Assembly: GCA_031769625.1 (NCBI GenBank)
Contig: JAUIMM010000643.1
Location: 2,049,501-2,113,500 of the forward strand
DNA length: 64,000 nucleotides
Direction: 5' to 3'
DNA from: Taudactylus pleione
Taxonomy: Eukaryota; Chordata; Amphibia; Anura; Myobatrachidae
Below the pieces are notes generated by a model. That model was not told the DNA's origin. It made no database searches and was given only the letters and a program-made list of their open reading frames with translations. The translations under genes were made by a program, and so were the position numbers. Numbering within the stretch: position 1 is the stretch's first letter; every line of letters begins with the position of its first letter. Of the stretch, positions 54,914-64,000 are shown piece after piece.

Positions 54914-55929
54914 GGTCTCGGGGCTTCTCCAGTTCGGTTATTGGTACCATGCTCAGGGCACGCAAGCCTGCTTCAGCACGGATTTATCACAGAGTGTGGC
55001 ACACTTACTTTCAGTGGTGTGAGTCCAGACATTATGATCCTCAGGTGTTCCGAGTTTCTAGGATCTTGGAATTTCTTCAGTCAGGATTGGATCTCGGCTT
55101 ACGCCTTGCATCTCTGAAGGTTCATGTGTCCGCCTTGTCCGTGTGGTTTCAACGGCGGATTGCAATACTACCAGACGTTCACACCTTTTTCCAGGGTGTT
55201 CTCAGGATCCAGCCTCCCTTTGTGCCTCCTGTGGCTCCTTGGGACTTGGCGGTGGTGCTACGGGTCCTGCAGGGTCCTCCGTTTGAGCCTCTTGAGGCGG
55301 TGGAGCTCAAGTGGCTGACATTTAAGACGGTTTTTCTCCTGGCAATTGCTTCGGCCAGGAGGGTGTCTGAATTGGGGGCGCTTTCCTGTCGCCCTCCTTT
55401 CCTGATTTTTCACCAGGACAGAGCGGTGCTCCGCACTCGTCCTGAGTTTTTGCCCAAAGTGGTCTCGAAGTTCCAAATTAATCAGGAACTTGTTGTGCCA
55501 GCTTTTCAGTCCCCTGATCTTTCAGCTGGTGAGACTTCCTTAGATGTGGTCCGGGCGCTTAGAATTTATGTAGACCGGACGGCTTCGGTTAGGAAGTCTG
55601 ATTCCTTGTTTATCCTCTTTGGTTTTCACAAGAGGGGTTGGCCTGCCAACAAACAAACGTTAGCCCGTTGGCTTCGTTCCGTTATTTGTGAGGCTTATGC
55701 ACAAGAGGGTTTACCTGTGCCAGCCTCTGTTAAGGCTCATTCCACTCGTTCTGTGGGTCCCTCTTGGGCTGCTAGACGTGGCGCTTCTGCTGTTCAGCTG
55801 TGTAAGGCGGCCACTTGGTCTTCTATTCAAACGTTTTTGAGGTTCTATGCGTTTGACACCTTCGCCTCTCAGGATGCTTCCTTTGGGCGCCGGGTGCTCC
55901 TTTCAGCACAGGAGCGTCCCCGCCCTTAG
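54871..55929 (+). CDS. Tyrosine recombinase (YR) of DIRS-B
   Basis: The open frame runs from 53068 to 55929, but only the part after about 54871 resembles a recombinase; the earlier part is the shadow of the RT gene in another frame. Catalytic residues look intact: Arg in 'SARRVSELGAL' (55354-55380), His-Ser-Thr-Arg at 55738-55749, and Tyr in 'FLRFYAFD' (codon at 55846). YR enzymes of DIRS elements are thought to insert the circular cDNA. About 353 codons of clear similarity. The start codon is not identifiable; translation may depend on the overlap with ORF2. Confidence 0.85.
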   Translation, partial: SAVFDGVALETAVLRSRGFSSSVIGTMLRARKPASARIYHRVWHTYFQWCESRHYDPQVFRVSRILEFLQSGLDLGLRLASLKVHVSALSVWFQRRIAILPDVHTFFQGVLRIQPPFVPPVAPWDLAVVLRVLQGPPFEPLEAVELKWLTFKTVFLLAIASARRVSELGALSCRPPFLIFHQDRAVLRTRPEFLPKVVSKFQINQELVVPAFQSPDLSAGETSLDVVRALRIYVDRTASVRKSDSLFILFGFHKRGWPANKQTLARWLRSVICEAYAQEGLPVPASVKAHSTRSVGPSWAARRGASAVQLCKAATWSSIQTFLRFYAFDTFASQDASFGRRVLLSAQERPRP

Positions 55930-55947
55930 TTGAACTGCTTTGGGACA

Positions 55948-56061
55948 TCCCCAAGGTCAACCCTGTGGACCCCCTATGGACCCTGAAGTAGAAAACAAGA
56001 GATATGGTAAGAACTTACCTTTGTTATCTCTGTTTCTACGAAGTCCATAGGGTCCACAGGG
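55948..56061 (+). repeat. Internal complementary region of DIRS-B
   Basis: The left part (55948-55994) is the reverse complement of the element's left end; the right part (55995-56061, AAGAGATATGGTAAGAACTT and onward) is the reverse complement of the right end. At the joint the sequence reads 'gtagaaaacaagagat', showing where the two ends meet in a circle with one GTT (plus an extra base). Confidence 0.88.
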
Positions 56062-56207
56062 CGCCCGCCCTGACGCACCTGGCTTCAAATGGGCTGTGTG
56101 GCTGGTCACCGGTTTTCCGTCTCCTATTGCTGTGAGTATGGTTTCTTGTGTGTTCCAGTCTTCCTTCTCTCTGTTCCATATTCTCCTCCGGCCTAGGCTG
56201 CTTACCA

Positions 56208-56391
56208 ACTGAGGTGCCTGTGGCTCGGGGGCGGGGTATAGAGGAGGACCCAAGTGCATCCTGGGAGCTAAAAGCTTAACTGTGTGGTGCCCATGGATCC
56301 TGTTCCAGCTATAACCCCAAGGTCAACCCTGTGGATCCTATGGACTTCGTAGAAACAGAGATAACAAAGGTAAGTTCTTACCATATCTCTT
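56208..56391 (+). repeat. DIRS-B right inverted terminal repeat
   Basis: From ACTGAGGTGCCTGTGG to CCATATCTCTT. It pairs with 50281-50434 for most of its length and then continues with the right-specific stretch 'acttcgtagaaacagagataacaaagg'. Confidence 0.85.
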
Positions 56392-56394
56392 GTT

Positions 56395-56960
56395 TTTTCA
56401 GTGAACAAGAAAATTAAAAATACTACTTCCACTGTCTTTTAAAATGCAAAAACATCTCATAAACTTTGGATGAAGAGGCTGCCTTCCAAAAAATAATGAT
56501 CTTGTCCCTAAATTTACACCCATGATGAACCCAAATTAACAGTATGCATTGGAATTCGTTACCTTAACTTCTCATAGCATAAAACGGAATATGCTGCGCT
56601 ATATAAGAAACTGTTAATAAATAAATGAAATAAAATAAATAAAATCATACCTATATCTCCTTTTAGGTCTGAAACTAATGTAAAACTGACTTCAGGTCAC
56701 ATAACTGCCCATACTTCTTGTAGGTATCAAAAAACATGCTATATTTGCAGGAAACATTCCCCTGTAGTACCTGACCTTAGTTTAAATAAGTGGAAAAATC
56801 AATTTTGCACATCATCATACCCTTAAAGAAATATTAAACCTTTAAAGAAAACTGTTTAAAATAGACTGTAATCAGTATCATGTTGTGGGTTTAATCTATC
56901 CTCTAAGTGTGCAGTTAAGTGAAAAAATGTGCACTTAATGGGGCTGGAGAGGACACATCA
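56395..56960. other. Unique intronic sequence
   Basis: AT-rich intron DNA between the DIRS element and the next minisatellite; a short 'aataaataaatgaaataaaataaataaaatc' simple stretch lies near 56615-56645. No exon seen. Confidence 0.6.
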
Positions 56961-58549
56961 TGCAGCCTCAACATCTGAATCCTCTGAGCAGGATTCTAAC
57001 ATCCTATTGCTGGATCCTCTGAGCAGGTCTCTACAACCCACTGCTTGATCCTCTGAACAGATCACACTGCTGGATCCTCTGAATAGGTCTCTTCAACCCA
57101 CTTCTGAATCCTCTGAACAGGTTTCTAACAACCCATTATTGGATTTTCTGAATAGGTCTCTACAACCCACTACTGGAACCTCTGAGCAGGTCTACAACCC
57201 ATTGCTGGATCCTCTGAGCATGTCTCTGCAACTCACTGCTAGATCCTCTGACCAGGTCTACAACCCATTGCTGGATCCTCTGAACATGTCTCTACAGTCC
57301 ACTGCTGGATTATCTGAATAGGTTGTATAACCCACTACTAGATCCTCTTAACAGGTCCCTATAACCCACTGCTGGGCTTTCTGAGTAAGTTTCTAATAAC
57401 CCACTGCTGGATCCTCTGAATAGGTATCTACAACCAACTACTGGATCCTCTGAGGTCTCTACAACTCACTGCTGGATCCTCTGAGCATTCTCTACAACTC
57501 ACTACTACATCCTCTGAACAGGTCCCTAATATCTTTCTGCTGGATCCTCTGAATTGGTTTGTGTAACACACTACTGGGACCTCTGAGCTGGTCTCTACAA
57601 CCCACTGCTGGATTCTTTGAGCAGGTCTCTATATCCCACTGCTGGATCCTCTGAGCAAGTTTCTACAGCTCTACAACTCACTACTGAATCCACTGAACAG
57701 GTATCTACAACTCACTGCTAGATCATCTGAGCAGGTCTCTCAAATCTTTTTGCTGGATCATCTGAATAGGTTTGAATAACACACTACTGGGTTCTCTGAG
57801 CAGGTCTCTACCACTCACTGCTGGATCCTCTGAGCAGGTCTCTACAACCCACTGTTGGATCCTCTGAGCAGGTCTCTACAACCCACTGCTGGGTCCTCTG
57901 AGCAGGTCGCACTGCTGGATCCTCTGAAAAGGTCTCTTCAACCCACTTCTGAATCTTCTGAGCAGGTCTCTACAACCCACTGCTGGATCCTCTGAGCAGG
58001 TCGCACTGCTGGATCCTCCGAATAGGTCTCTTCAACCCACTTCTGAATCCTCTAAGCAGGTCTATATAACACACTGCTGGATCCTCTGAGCAGGTCGCAC
58101 TGCTGGATCCTCTGAATAGGTCTCTTCAACCCACTTCTGAATCCTCTGAGCAGATTTCTAACAACCCACTACTGGATTTTCTGAATAGATCTGTACAACC
58201 CACTACTGGAACCTCTGAGCAGGTCTACAACCCATTGCTGGATCAGCTGAGCATGTCTCTACAGTCCACTGCTTGGTTATCTGAATAGGTTGTATACTAC
58301 ACTACTAGTTACTCTTAGCAGGTCCCTACAACCCACTGCTGGGCTTTCTAAGTATGTCTCTAATAACCCACTGCTGGATCCTCTTATTAGGTCTCTATAA
58401 CCTACTACTGGATCCTCTGAGGTCTCTACAACTCACTGCTGGATCCTTTGAGCAAGTCTGTACATCTCTACAACCCACTCCACTGCTGGATCTTCTGAGC
58501 AGGTCTCTACAACCCACTGTTGGACCCTCTAAGCAGGTCTCTACAAACC

Positions 58550-58555
<6 letters not shown>
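56960..58555. repeat. 34-bp minisatellite, about 1.6 kb
   Basis: The unit is 'gctggatcctctgagcaggt' followed by 'ctctacaacccact', repeated about 45 times with many variants and a second flavour 'ctgaataggtctcttcaacccacttctgaatc'. A block around 57900-58140 repeats a longer pattern. Ends beside a (TA)n microsatellite (58559-58594). Confidence 0.93.

Positions 58556-58558
<3 letters not shown>

Positions 58559-58594
<36 letters not shown>
58559..58594. repeat. TA microsatellite
   Basis: About 18 TA units, followed by a short ACACAC/TATATAC region. Confidence 0.9.
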
Positions 58595-58598
<4 letters not shown>

Positions 58599-59081
58599 GT
58601 ACATATACACATATACACACACATGCCTATATATACTCACACACACACATATAATGCAACAGGGCCACTTGAAAACACCATTGCATAAAATTATAACTAA
58701 CCATTGTACATTGTTTAAAACATGTAATGTTCTTGTAATGTAAATTGTCACTGATTTTCCAGCATGTATTAACTGTCCAGTGTGGTCCTGATTCACTGTG
58801 GTACCGGCAGTTTTATGTATTGTAATCCACTCCCACTTTTGTAGTACAACATTTATTGTGATTTTGTTGGTAATTAGTTTATATATATCTATTTGTCCTC
58901 CAGAGAGACCTTCAACCTATCTTAATACTTTTTACGGTTTCCCCACAAAGTGGAGTTATGAAGCAGAAATGAATCTCCTTCCTGTGTCTCTCACCTACTC
59001 ACTACCACATTGTTTTTGTTCCCATCACTAGATCCATATCTTATCCCAATCACTCTCAATCAACTTTTATCACCTTCTTTA

Positions 59082-59430
59082 CAGATGTGTCCACATACAT
59101 CTATCCTCTGTGCGCTACAGATCGCATTACACATAACGGCCACTCGATTCGGCAGCGATGAGCATCTTTTCCCCTTCAAATTTTTCTTAATCGCACAGCG
59201 TTGCAAACAGGACACACAAGCATCTTCTACTGAATGAAATGATATGCGGCATGCCTATATTCTGTGTGTGACTGCATGCAAAATGCTACATTACTGTAAT
59301 GTAGCATTTTGCATGCAGATACCGCTACAGTCGCACTGCGCTACCCACTCTCGCCACACAAGGTGCATTTAGAAGGGCTGTTTAACACGCAAGGAGGCTA
59401 GATGTTTTTGTACACATCTGTACCTGATCT
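59082..59430. mobile_element. Long foldback element, copy 2
   Basis: AGATGTGTCCACATACATCT at the left and 'gtacacatctgt' at the right; the inner 'atgatatgcggcatgcctatattctgtgtgtgactgc' phrase is shared with the copy at 46703-47172. The two copies differ in length (349 against 470 bp). Confidence 0.65.
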
Positions 59431-59772
59431 AATGTCTTTGTAAGGGCAGTCTACACATTACATACTCCCACCATGGCATCATATTTTCATGTTAAAGATA
59501 GTGATTATTGTAAAAATATTATAATAATAATGGCCTACTCAGACAAGTGTTTATTGCCTGTGTGTGCAGTGATTGGTGGTTGCAAGACTAGGGATTATAG
59601 ATCTCTGTTTCACCTACATCTTCAAAGTGTAACGTGCACTTTTTTGGTGCATGGTCTGTTTTTTTGCTCATGTTAACGGATATAATGTAGGAATTCATAA
59701 TTTATGGTTTTGCAGCATATATCCCCACAGCATAAAACATCTGAGTGAGCAGACTGTAAGAGACCACTCTAT

Positions 59773-60220
59773 GGCCCTCATTCAGAGGCGTTCGGAGGAT
59801 GCAAGCGGTCGCTCAGAAACTGGGCGGCCGCTTGCATCCTGACCGCCCGCCTATGTTTCGGTCGTTAGGCTGTGGGTTTACACCCACAGCTCTAACGACC
59901 ACTAGGGTGATGGTCGCGATGGTCATAGACCATCGCGACCATTGGGGCTTACGACGAGACCCTAGGGTAGGGTCTCACTTGTCGTAAGCCCAGGAGAGCT
60001 TCTGGCTCTGTCAGAGCCGGAAGCTCTCCACTGACATCACTAGGGATGTCAGTGGGGCCTCCCCCAAACGGCAGGCGTTCCCATGGGAACGCCTCCGTTT
60101 GGGCTGCCACCCCCCCGCCCGCCTTCCAAACGGGGCGAGCTGTCAATCAGCATCGACAGCTCGCCCCCTTTGGAAAGAGACCCGCTACGTAGACCGTACG
60201 GCCGCCTCTGAATAAAGCCC
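59773..60220. mobile_element. Multi-hairpin element MH4
   Basis: Left GGCCCTCATTCAGAGGCG and right CGCCTCTGAATAAAGCCC. TCTAT before and CCTAT after could be a 5-bp duplication with one mismatch. Hairpin order follows MH1: an end hairpin (GGATGCAAGCGG/CCGCTTGCATCC), GCTGTGGGT.../...ACCCACAGC (59868-59890), GATGGTCGCGATGG stem, GGGCTTACGACGAGACCCTA with its partner, GAGAGCTTCTGGCTCTG with CAGAGCCGGAAGCTCTC, the 'ccactgacatcact' palindrome, AACGGCAGGCGTTCCC with its partner, and CGAGCTGTC/GACAGCTCG. The last hairpins of MH1 are missing. Confidence 0.8.
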
Positions 60221-60433
60221 TATATACCTACAGTATGCTGTTGGCTAGTTTGGATGATTCCTACATGGTAGTTTTTGTTAAGTGGTTCTAACGCCTTCTC
60301 AAATAGCAGTCCACCAATTCCTGCTCTGCTGATGCTTAGCCCTTTTATTGATTGGGCGATCCAACTAGCAAAAGGGTTGTTTTTACACCCTAATCAGTGG
60401 TCTTAATGAGGTGTTCTCTGCTTATCCGAGGAG

Positions 60434-60590
60434 GTGGCAAACTATTATGCTGTGAGTCATGTCCAGCTGCCTTCCACCCCTCGTGTCTCAACATGGAGAT
60501 GCCACAAGGATCTTGGAGCTGCAACGACTGCAGGACGGGCAAGAAACTACACTACAAGCAGATCGTATGGGTTAAGCTTGGAAATTACAG
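60434..60590 (+). CDS. NSD3: NSD3 exon: PHD4 and start of PWWP2
   Basis: 157 nt, phase 1 in, phase 2 out. It encodes '[20 protein letters not shown]', '[18 protein letters not shown]' and '[14 protein letters not shown]', ending within an Arg codon. The Cys pairs CC/C, H-x2-C and C-x2-C complete PHD4; 'VWVKLGNY' starts PWWP2. Two GAG acceptors lie in tandem (60428-60430 and 60431-60433); the second gives the spacing seen in human NSD3. The donor is GC (60591-60592), 'ACAG|GCAAGT', not GT. Confidence 0.94.
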
Positions 60591-60804
60591 GCAAGTCTTC
60601 AGTGTATGGAATTTGTATAATTTATGAACATGCTATTGTATCAGTTATAGTGCTTTGATAACATTATATACCTGTATATGCTTAGCTATCCCTTAACTAC
60701 AACTTACTAATGAGATGAATATTGTATTCCTTAGCTGCTAAATTGATAGTTTGCCTCCTTTATACATATGTACTTTAAAATAAATAGCATCATGTATTTC
60801 TCAG

Positions 60805-61007
60805 GTGGTGGCCGGCTGAGATTTGCAATCCGAGGTCCGTTCCGCTCAATATACAGGGACTGAAACATGACATAGGGGATTTCCCAGTCTTCTTCTTCGG
60901 TTCCCATGATTATTATTGGGTGCATCAGGGCCGTGTGTTCCCCTATGTAGAAGGGGATAAGAGTTTCGCAGAGGGACAGACCAGTATTAATAAAACTTTC
61001 AAGAAAG
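60805..61007 (+). CDS. NSD3: NSD3 exon: PWWP2
   Basis: 203 nt, phase 2 in, phase 1 out (CAG 60802-60804, GT 61008). It completes the Arg codon and encodes '[20 protein letters not shown]', '[20 protein letters not shown]' and '[20 protein letters not shown]', ending 'INKTFKK'. The WWP core, 'FPVFFFG' and 'GRVFPY' mark the second PWWP domain. Nearly identical to human NSD3 in this stretch. No break seen. Confidence 0.96.
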
Positions 61008-61226
61008 GTGAGAACTTGGCTGGAGAGTTCAGAGTATCCATGTTGTAATGTCTCTGCAACATACATTGATTCTTGCTGTCCAAGGCAAATCTCTATCTGA
61101 GCAGTGTATTAACACACATAGATTAGGCACAGATTTTCTCTTCTTGTGTTCTGTCTAATGCTCTTCAATTAGTTTGAATCTATTTTTTACCCACATTTAA
61201 TGGAGACTTATCTTTTTCCTTAACAG

Positions 61227-61339
61227 CCCTGGAAGAGGCCGCCAAAAGATTCCATGAATTGAAGGCTCAGCGGGAGAGTAAAGAAGCTCTGGAGATAGAG
61301 CGTAACTCCAGAAAACCTCCCCCATATAAGCACATCAAG
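61227..61339 (+). CDS. NSD3: NSD3 exon: helical segment before the AWS-SET region
   Basis: 113 nt, phase 1 in, phase 0 out (CAG 61224-61226, GT 61340). It encodes '[20 protein letters not shown]', '[18 protein letters not shown]', a charged helix then a Pro-rich turn. In human NSD3 the next residues start the AWS and SET domains; those exons are not in this window. The frame stays open and leads on to the right. Confidence 0.95.
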
Positions 61340-61712
61340 GTACGGCACCCATGAGGAATCCAGCACCCTGTTATTTCCAAGCTAATTTTCTGTGTGTGCA
61401 GCAATTTGTGTGGTAGGAGATCAGTGCAATTAAAAGTAGCTTTGCCTAAAATGAAATGAAAAAAAATGTTGGTGGATTGAGGGACTTTGACACATTGGCA
61501 AATGCCTTTCGCAGTCACTTGTACTCGTCGTAACCACTCGCCATTCAAAGGGACATAGATATCCACACCATCAGTATAGAAGAGCACAGGGCATACTATG
61601 CAATAGTAACTTTTTTGTTTATTTTTTCTCTTTCAACTGAATAGTATTTACAGGAGCTTGCAAAAATCCTCTAAAAAGTAAACACAATTATCTGTATTAC
61701 AAATGACACTTA

Positions 61713-61883
61713 GGGGTACATTTACTATAGTGAGAGTTTTTAGAAGTGGAGATGTTGCCCATAGCAACCAATCATTTGCTATTGTCTTCTAGAAGGTGTT
61801 AGTTAAATGTTAAGTAGAACCTGATTGGTTGCTGTGGGCAACATCTCCAGTTCTAAAAACTCTCACTTTAGTAAATATACCGC
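61713..61883. mobile_element. TTA-flanked foldback element (Harbinger-like)
   Basis: Ends GGGGTACATTTACTATAGTG and CACTTTAGTAAATATACCGC, with TTA at both borders (61710-61712 and 61884-61886). Inner arms GGAGATGTTGCCCATAGCAA and TTGCTGTGGGCAACATCTCC pair well. A 3-bp TTA duplication fits the PIF/Harbinger type. Non-coding. Confidence 0.75.
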
Positions 61884-61998
61884 TTAGATTGTTCTTGAAA
61901 GTTTTTGTTTTTGTTTTTTTAGAGCCAGTAGGGTCGTAAAATTTCAAACTGAAAATTCATTATTTTCTGCAGATTAATCAAGTGTTCATACAATAACA

Positions 61999-62182
61999 CA
62001 GAGGTTCCCAAACACGGCCCTCAAGGCTCCCCAACAGTTATGATTTTAGAGATATCTATGGTTGAGCAGAGGTGACTTAATTAGTACTTCAGCCAATTTG
62101 ATTTAACACCGGTGCTCAACCATGGATATCTGTAAAACCTGAACTGTTGGGGAGCCTTGAGCACCACATTTGGGAACCTCTG
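61999..62182. mobile_element. hAT-type element with 8-bp duplication CAATAACA
   Basis: Ends CAGAGGTTCCCAAACACGG and TTTGGGAACCTCTG, flanked by CAATAACA at 61991-61998 and 62183-62190. This 8-bp duplication and CAG-type end are those of hAT elements. The inner words 'ggctccccaacagtt' and 'aactgttggggagcc' pair. Non-coding. Confidence 0.9.
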
Positions 62183-62683
62183 CAATAACAGCTTCAAGTC
62201 TTTTAGGGTAAGTTTCTACCCGGTTTGCACACTATTTAGGAGTGATTTTTGGCCATTCATTTTTGCAGATTTGTTACAGGTTCTTTCTGCTTGTTGGATG
62301 ACTCTTGTGGAGTTCAATTTTCAAATAATGCCACATATTCTCAATTGGCTAGTGCTCCGCACTTTGACTTGGATTCCACCACGCCACGCTTTACTGTCAC
62401 CTTGTACAAGATCATTGTCTTGTTAAAACTGCTTTAGTATATAGCAGACTGAAGCACGTGGTTTTGCAGTATCTTCCTGTATTTGCACCATCCTTCAGTT
62501 CTTCACTTTTAACAATTTGATGCTGCCACCCACATGCGTCATTATTGGGATGACGTTTGCCAAGGATTTGGCAGTGGTAGGTATGCACCACACACAATAT
62601 TTGAAATTGGACCCAATAAACTAAATTTTTGTTTCGTCTGACCACAAAACCTTATCCCACACTCAAGCTGGGTCAATATGATG

Positions 62684-62780
62684 TTTTTTGGCAACCGGCT
62701 CCCTCGTGCGCATGCGCACTTGGCCAACATCGACGCGCTTGCGAGCGCTCAGCGCTCGCGTGCGAGTCTGAATCAGGCCC
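62684..62780. repeat. Short piece with multi-hairpin-type end
   Basis: Has 'gtgcgcatgcgcac', 'cgcttgcgagcgctcagcgctcgcg' and 'gagtctgaatcaggccc', words of the right end of the MH elements. Only about 95 bp, so a truncated copy or deletion product. Confidence 0.55.
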
Positions 62781-63200
62781 AGTGTATGTTAGGGAAAATC
62801 TTTACACAACGAACATCGCATATTCCAAACTAATTAAAACAAGCTAATGATTATTTGTTGCAAGCTTGGCTTCTAGAATACATTGAAAATTTGCATTGTT
62901 TCCTGCAACACACATGTCAAATTAAGGGCTTCTGATTAACAAATGAACTCTGTGTTGCAACTGATTTATTTCCTTCTTGTTTTAGTTAATGATTATATAC
63001 ATTACACCTTATAACTGTACATAATATTGTCATCACCATTATCAGGGCCCCAGCCTATACTTGATGCAAGAGTTACACTTCCAGCTCTGCATATCCCTGC
63101 AGCTATGGTGACACATCTTCACTACAAAGAATAGCTCATAGCCGGGATAAAAAATAACACACTTAAGGTGCACACGTGTAACACTATATCAATCTAAAGC

Positions 63201-63404
63201 AGTGGTTCTCAAACTCGGTCCTCAGGACCCCACACAGTTCATGTTTTGCAGGTCACCCAGCAGGTGCACAGGTGTACTCATTACTCACTGACACATTTTA
63301 AAAGATCCACAGGTGAAGCTAATTATTTCAGTTGTGATTCTGTCAGGAGACCTGGAAAATATGCACTGTTTGGGGTCCTGAGGACCGAGTTTGAGAACCT
63401 GTGG
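63201..63404. mobile_element. hAT-type element with 8-bp duplication TCTAAAGC
   Basis: Ends AGTGGTTCTCAAACTCGGTC and GACCGAGTTTGAGAACCTGT, flanked by TCTAAAGC at 63193-63200 and 63405-63412. 'ggtcctcaggacccca' and 'tggggtcctgaggaccg' pair inside. Non-coding; a copy of a common hAT-derived small element type. Confidence 0.9.
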
Positions 63405-64000
63405 TCTAAAGCAACCAGTCCTGGGCATCTGACCCGGGCTTGCTGTCCTGCTGCTGTAGCTTTTCTTCAAGCCAGTGGTCATGCTTCTCTGTCACAAATA
63501 GACCAGAGCCAGAACCTCTCACTAGTCCTTACATGTAGATCACAATTTTTTCTCCCTCCCTTGGTCTATGTCATTGGTTCTTATGTGGTTCCTTGCTCAA
63601 GCTTTCAGGACGGTCCATTCACTTCCCTGCTTTCTGATTGAGAGTTCTTCCATCTCTGGGCTGAGACCTGTCCTCATCCTTTATATAACTGGTCAGTCTT
63701 GTCTTCCAAAAGCTGGAAGATATGTCAGGTGCTGCCCATTTTGCAGAGGACCCATACTTGAAATGGCTCCACGATGTCCAAGACCGTCACCTCGCACAGT
63801 AGATAAAGAGCCTAAACATAGGTGTTGTAATTAGCAAGTTCATTGTTCTTATAATAATCCTCTACTAGGGTTGTGACAGCAGTGCATTCATTGACTGGGT
63901 ACAGCAGCAACATTAATTACAATGAAAGTATATATTAACTTCATTAATACATTGGGACTAACTAACTGGATGGGATTCGCAAGGAGAGTGGGTCCCGATG

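Larger units (their letters stand above)
50281..56394 (+). mobile_element. Nearly complete DIRS-type retrotransposon (DIRS-B)
   Basis: Left end GTTTCTACTTCAGGGTCC (50281) and right end ...CCATATCTCTTGTT (56394), with GTT at both borders and no other target duplication seen, as in DIRS elements. Inverted terminal repeats 50281-50434 and 56208-56391 read as reverse complements. Between them lie a GC-rich leader, a gag ORF, an RT-RNase H-methylase ORF, an overlapping tyrosine-recombinase ORF and an internal complementary region (55948-56061). Two lesions are seen in the coding part: one base in gag and one TGA early in ORF2. It lies in the NSD3 intron in the same orientation as the gene. Confidence 0.92.
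44665..60433. other. NSD3 intron of 15.8 kb
   Basis: Largest intron in the window. It holds a hairpin element (45064-45403), small foldback elements (45585-45727, 46235-46440, 46703-47172, 47181-47490, 59082-59430 and 59773-60220), a 59-bp minisatellite (48430-49690), the 6.1-kb DIRS element (50281-56394) and a 34-bp minisatellite (56960-58555). Unique DNA between these (about 47500-48420, 49800-50270 and 58600-59080) shows no exon. Confidence 0.7.
61340..64000. other. NSD3 intron leading out of the window, at least 2.66 kb
   Basis: No AWS/SET exon seen before 64000. It holds a TTA-flanked element (61713-61883), two hAT-type elements with 8-bp duplications (61999-62182 and 63201-63404), a short piece of a multi-hairpin-type end (62684-62780) and otherwise unique DNA (61890-61990, 62190-62680, 62800-63190 and 63410-64000). 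Confidence 0.7.

Noticed and set aside
12993..61339. NSD1 or NSD2 instead of NSD3
   Set aside because: The insert exon at 44521, the 'ACKPLKKRSRASTDVE' and 'GNKTEI' phrases and the PWWP1 wording fit NSD3; NSD1 and NSD2 lack the insert.

Overview
The window is vertebrate genomic DNA, most likely from an anuran amphibian. That guess rests on the mix of a DIRS-type tyrosine-recombinase retrotransposon, Tc1 elements with long repeat-bearing ends, very many small foldback DNA transposons and large introns; no species marker is present. The only host gene I can recognise is the middle part of NSD3 (WHSC1L1), a histone H3 lysine-36 methyltransferase, on the + strand. Fifteen exons between 12993 and 61339 join in frame with no internal stop and give 838 codons (2514 nt). 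In order they encode PWWP1, a basic Ser/Lys-rich linker, four PHD-type zinc fingers and PWWP2, ending just before the AWS/SET catalytic part, which must lie beyond 64000. The N-terminal exons lie to the left or were not recognised. All junctions are GT-AG except one GC-AG intron after 60590. A 144-nt exon at 44521-44664 is phase-symmetric and sits inside a PHD finger, so it looks like a cassette exon.

Nearly everything else is intronic or flanking mobile DNA. Left flank (1-12992): the 3' part of a decayed DIRS element (1-3633), remnants of other transposons, and a Tc1 element (7421-10335) that carries three later insertions, one with a perfect 109-bp palindrome. The intron after PWWP1 exon 1 holds a second Tc1 copy (13484-about 16620) with a LINE 3' end inside it, and a multi-hairpin element inside that LINE. 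The introns from 20039 to 35724 carry many foldback elements, GC-rich hAT-like elements and a minus-strand Tc1 remnant (34638-35680). The intron 35899-44520 has a 1.4-kb minisatellite and a tRNA-derived SINE. The intron 44665-60433 (15.8 kb) has a 59-bp minisatellite, a nearly complete 6.1-kb DIRS element (50281-56394) and a 34-bp minisatellite.

The most unusual material is a family of about 0.45-0.57-kb elements (9400, 14119, 15693, 34019, 59773) built almost wholly from a collinear string of up to eleven short hairpins. Several stems differ in sequence between copies but stay self-complementary, and four of the five copies have 5-bp target duplications that I can read directly. A second family shares one conserved hairpin across four loci. 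I cannot say whether either family is already catalogued.
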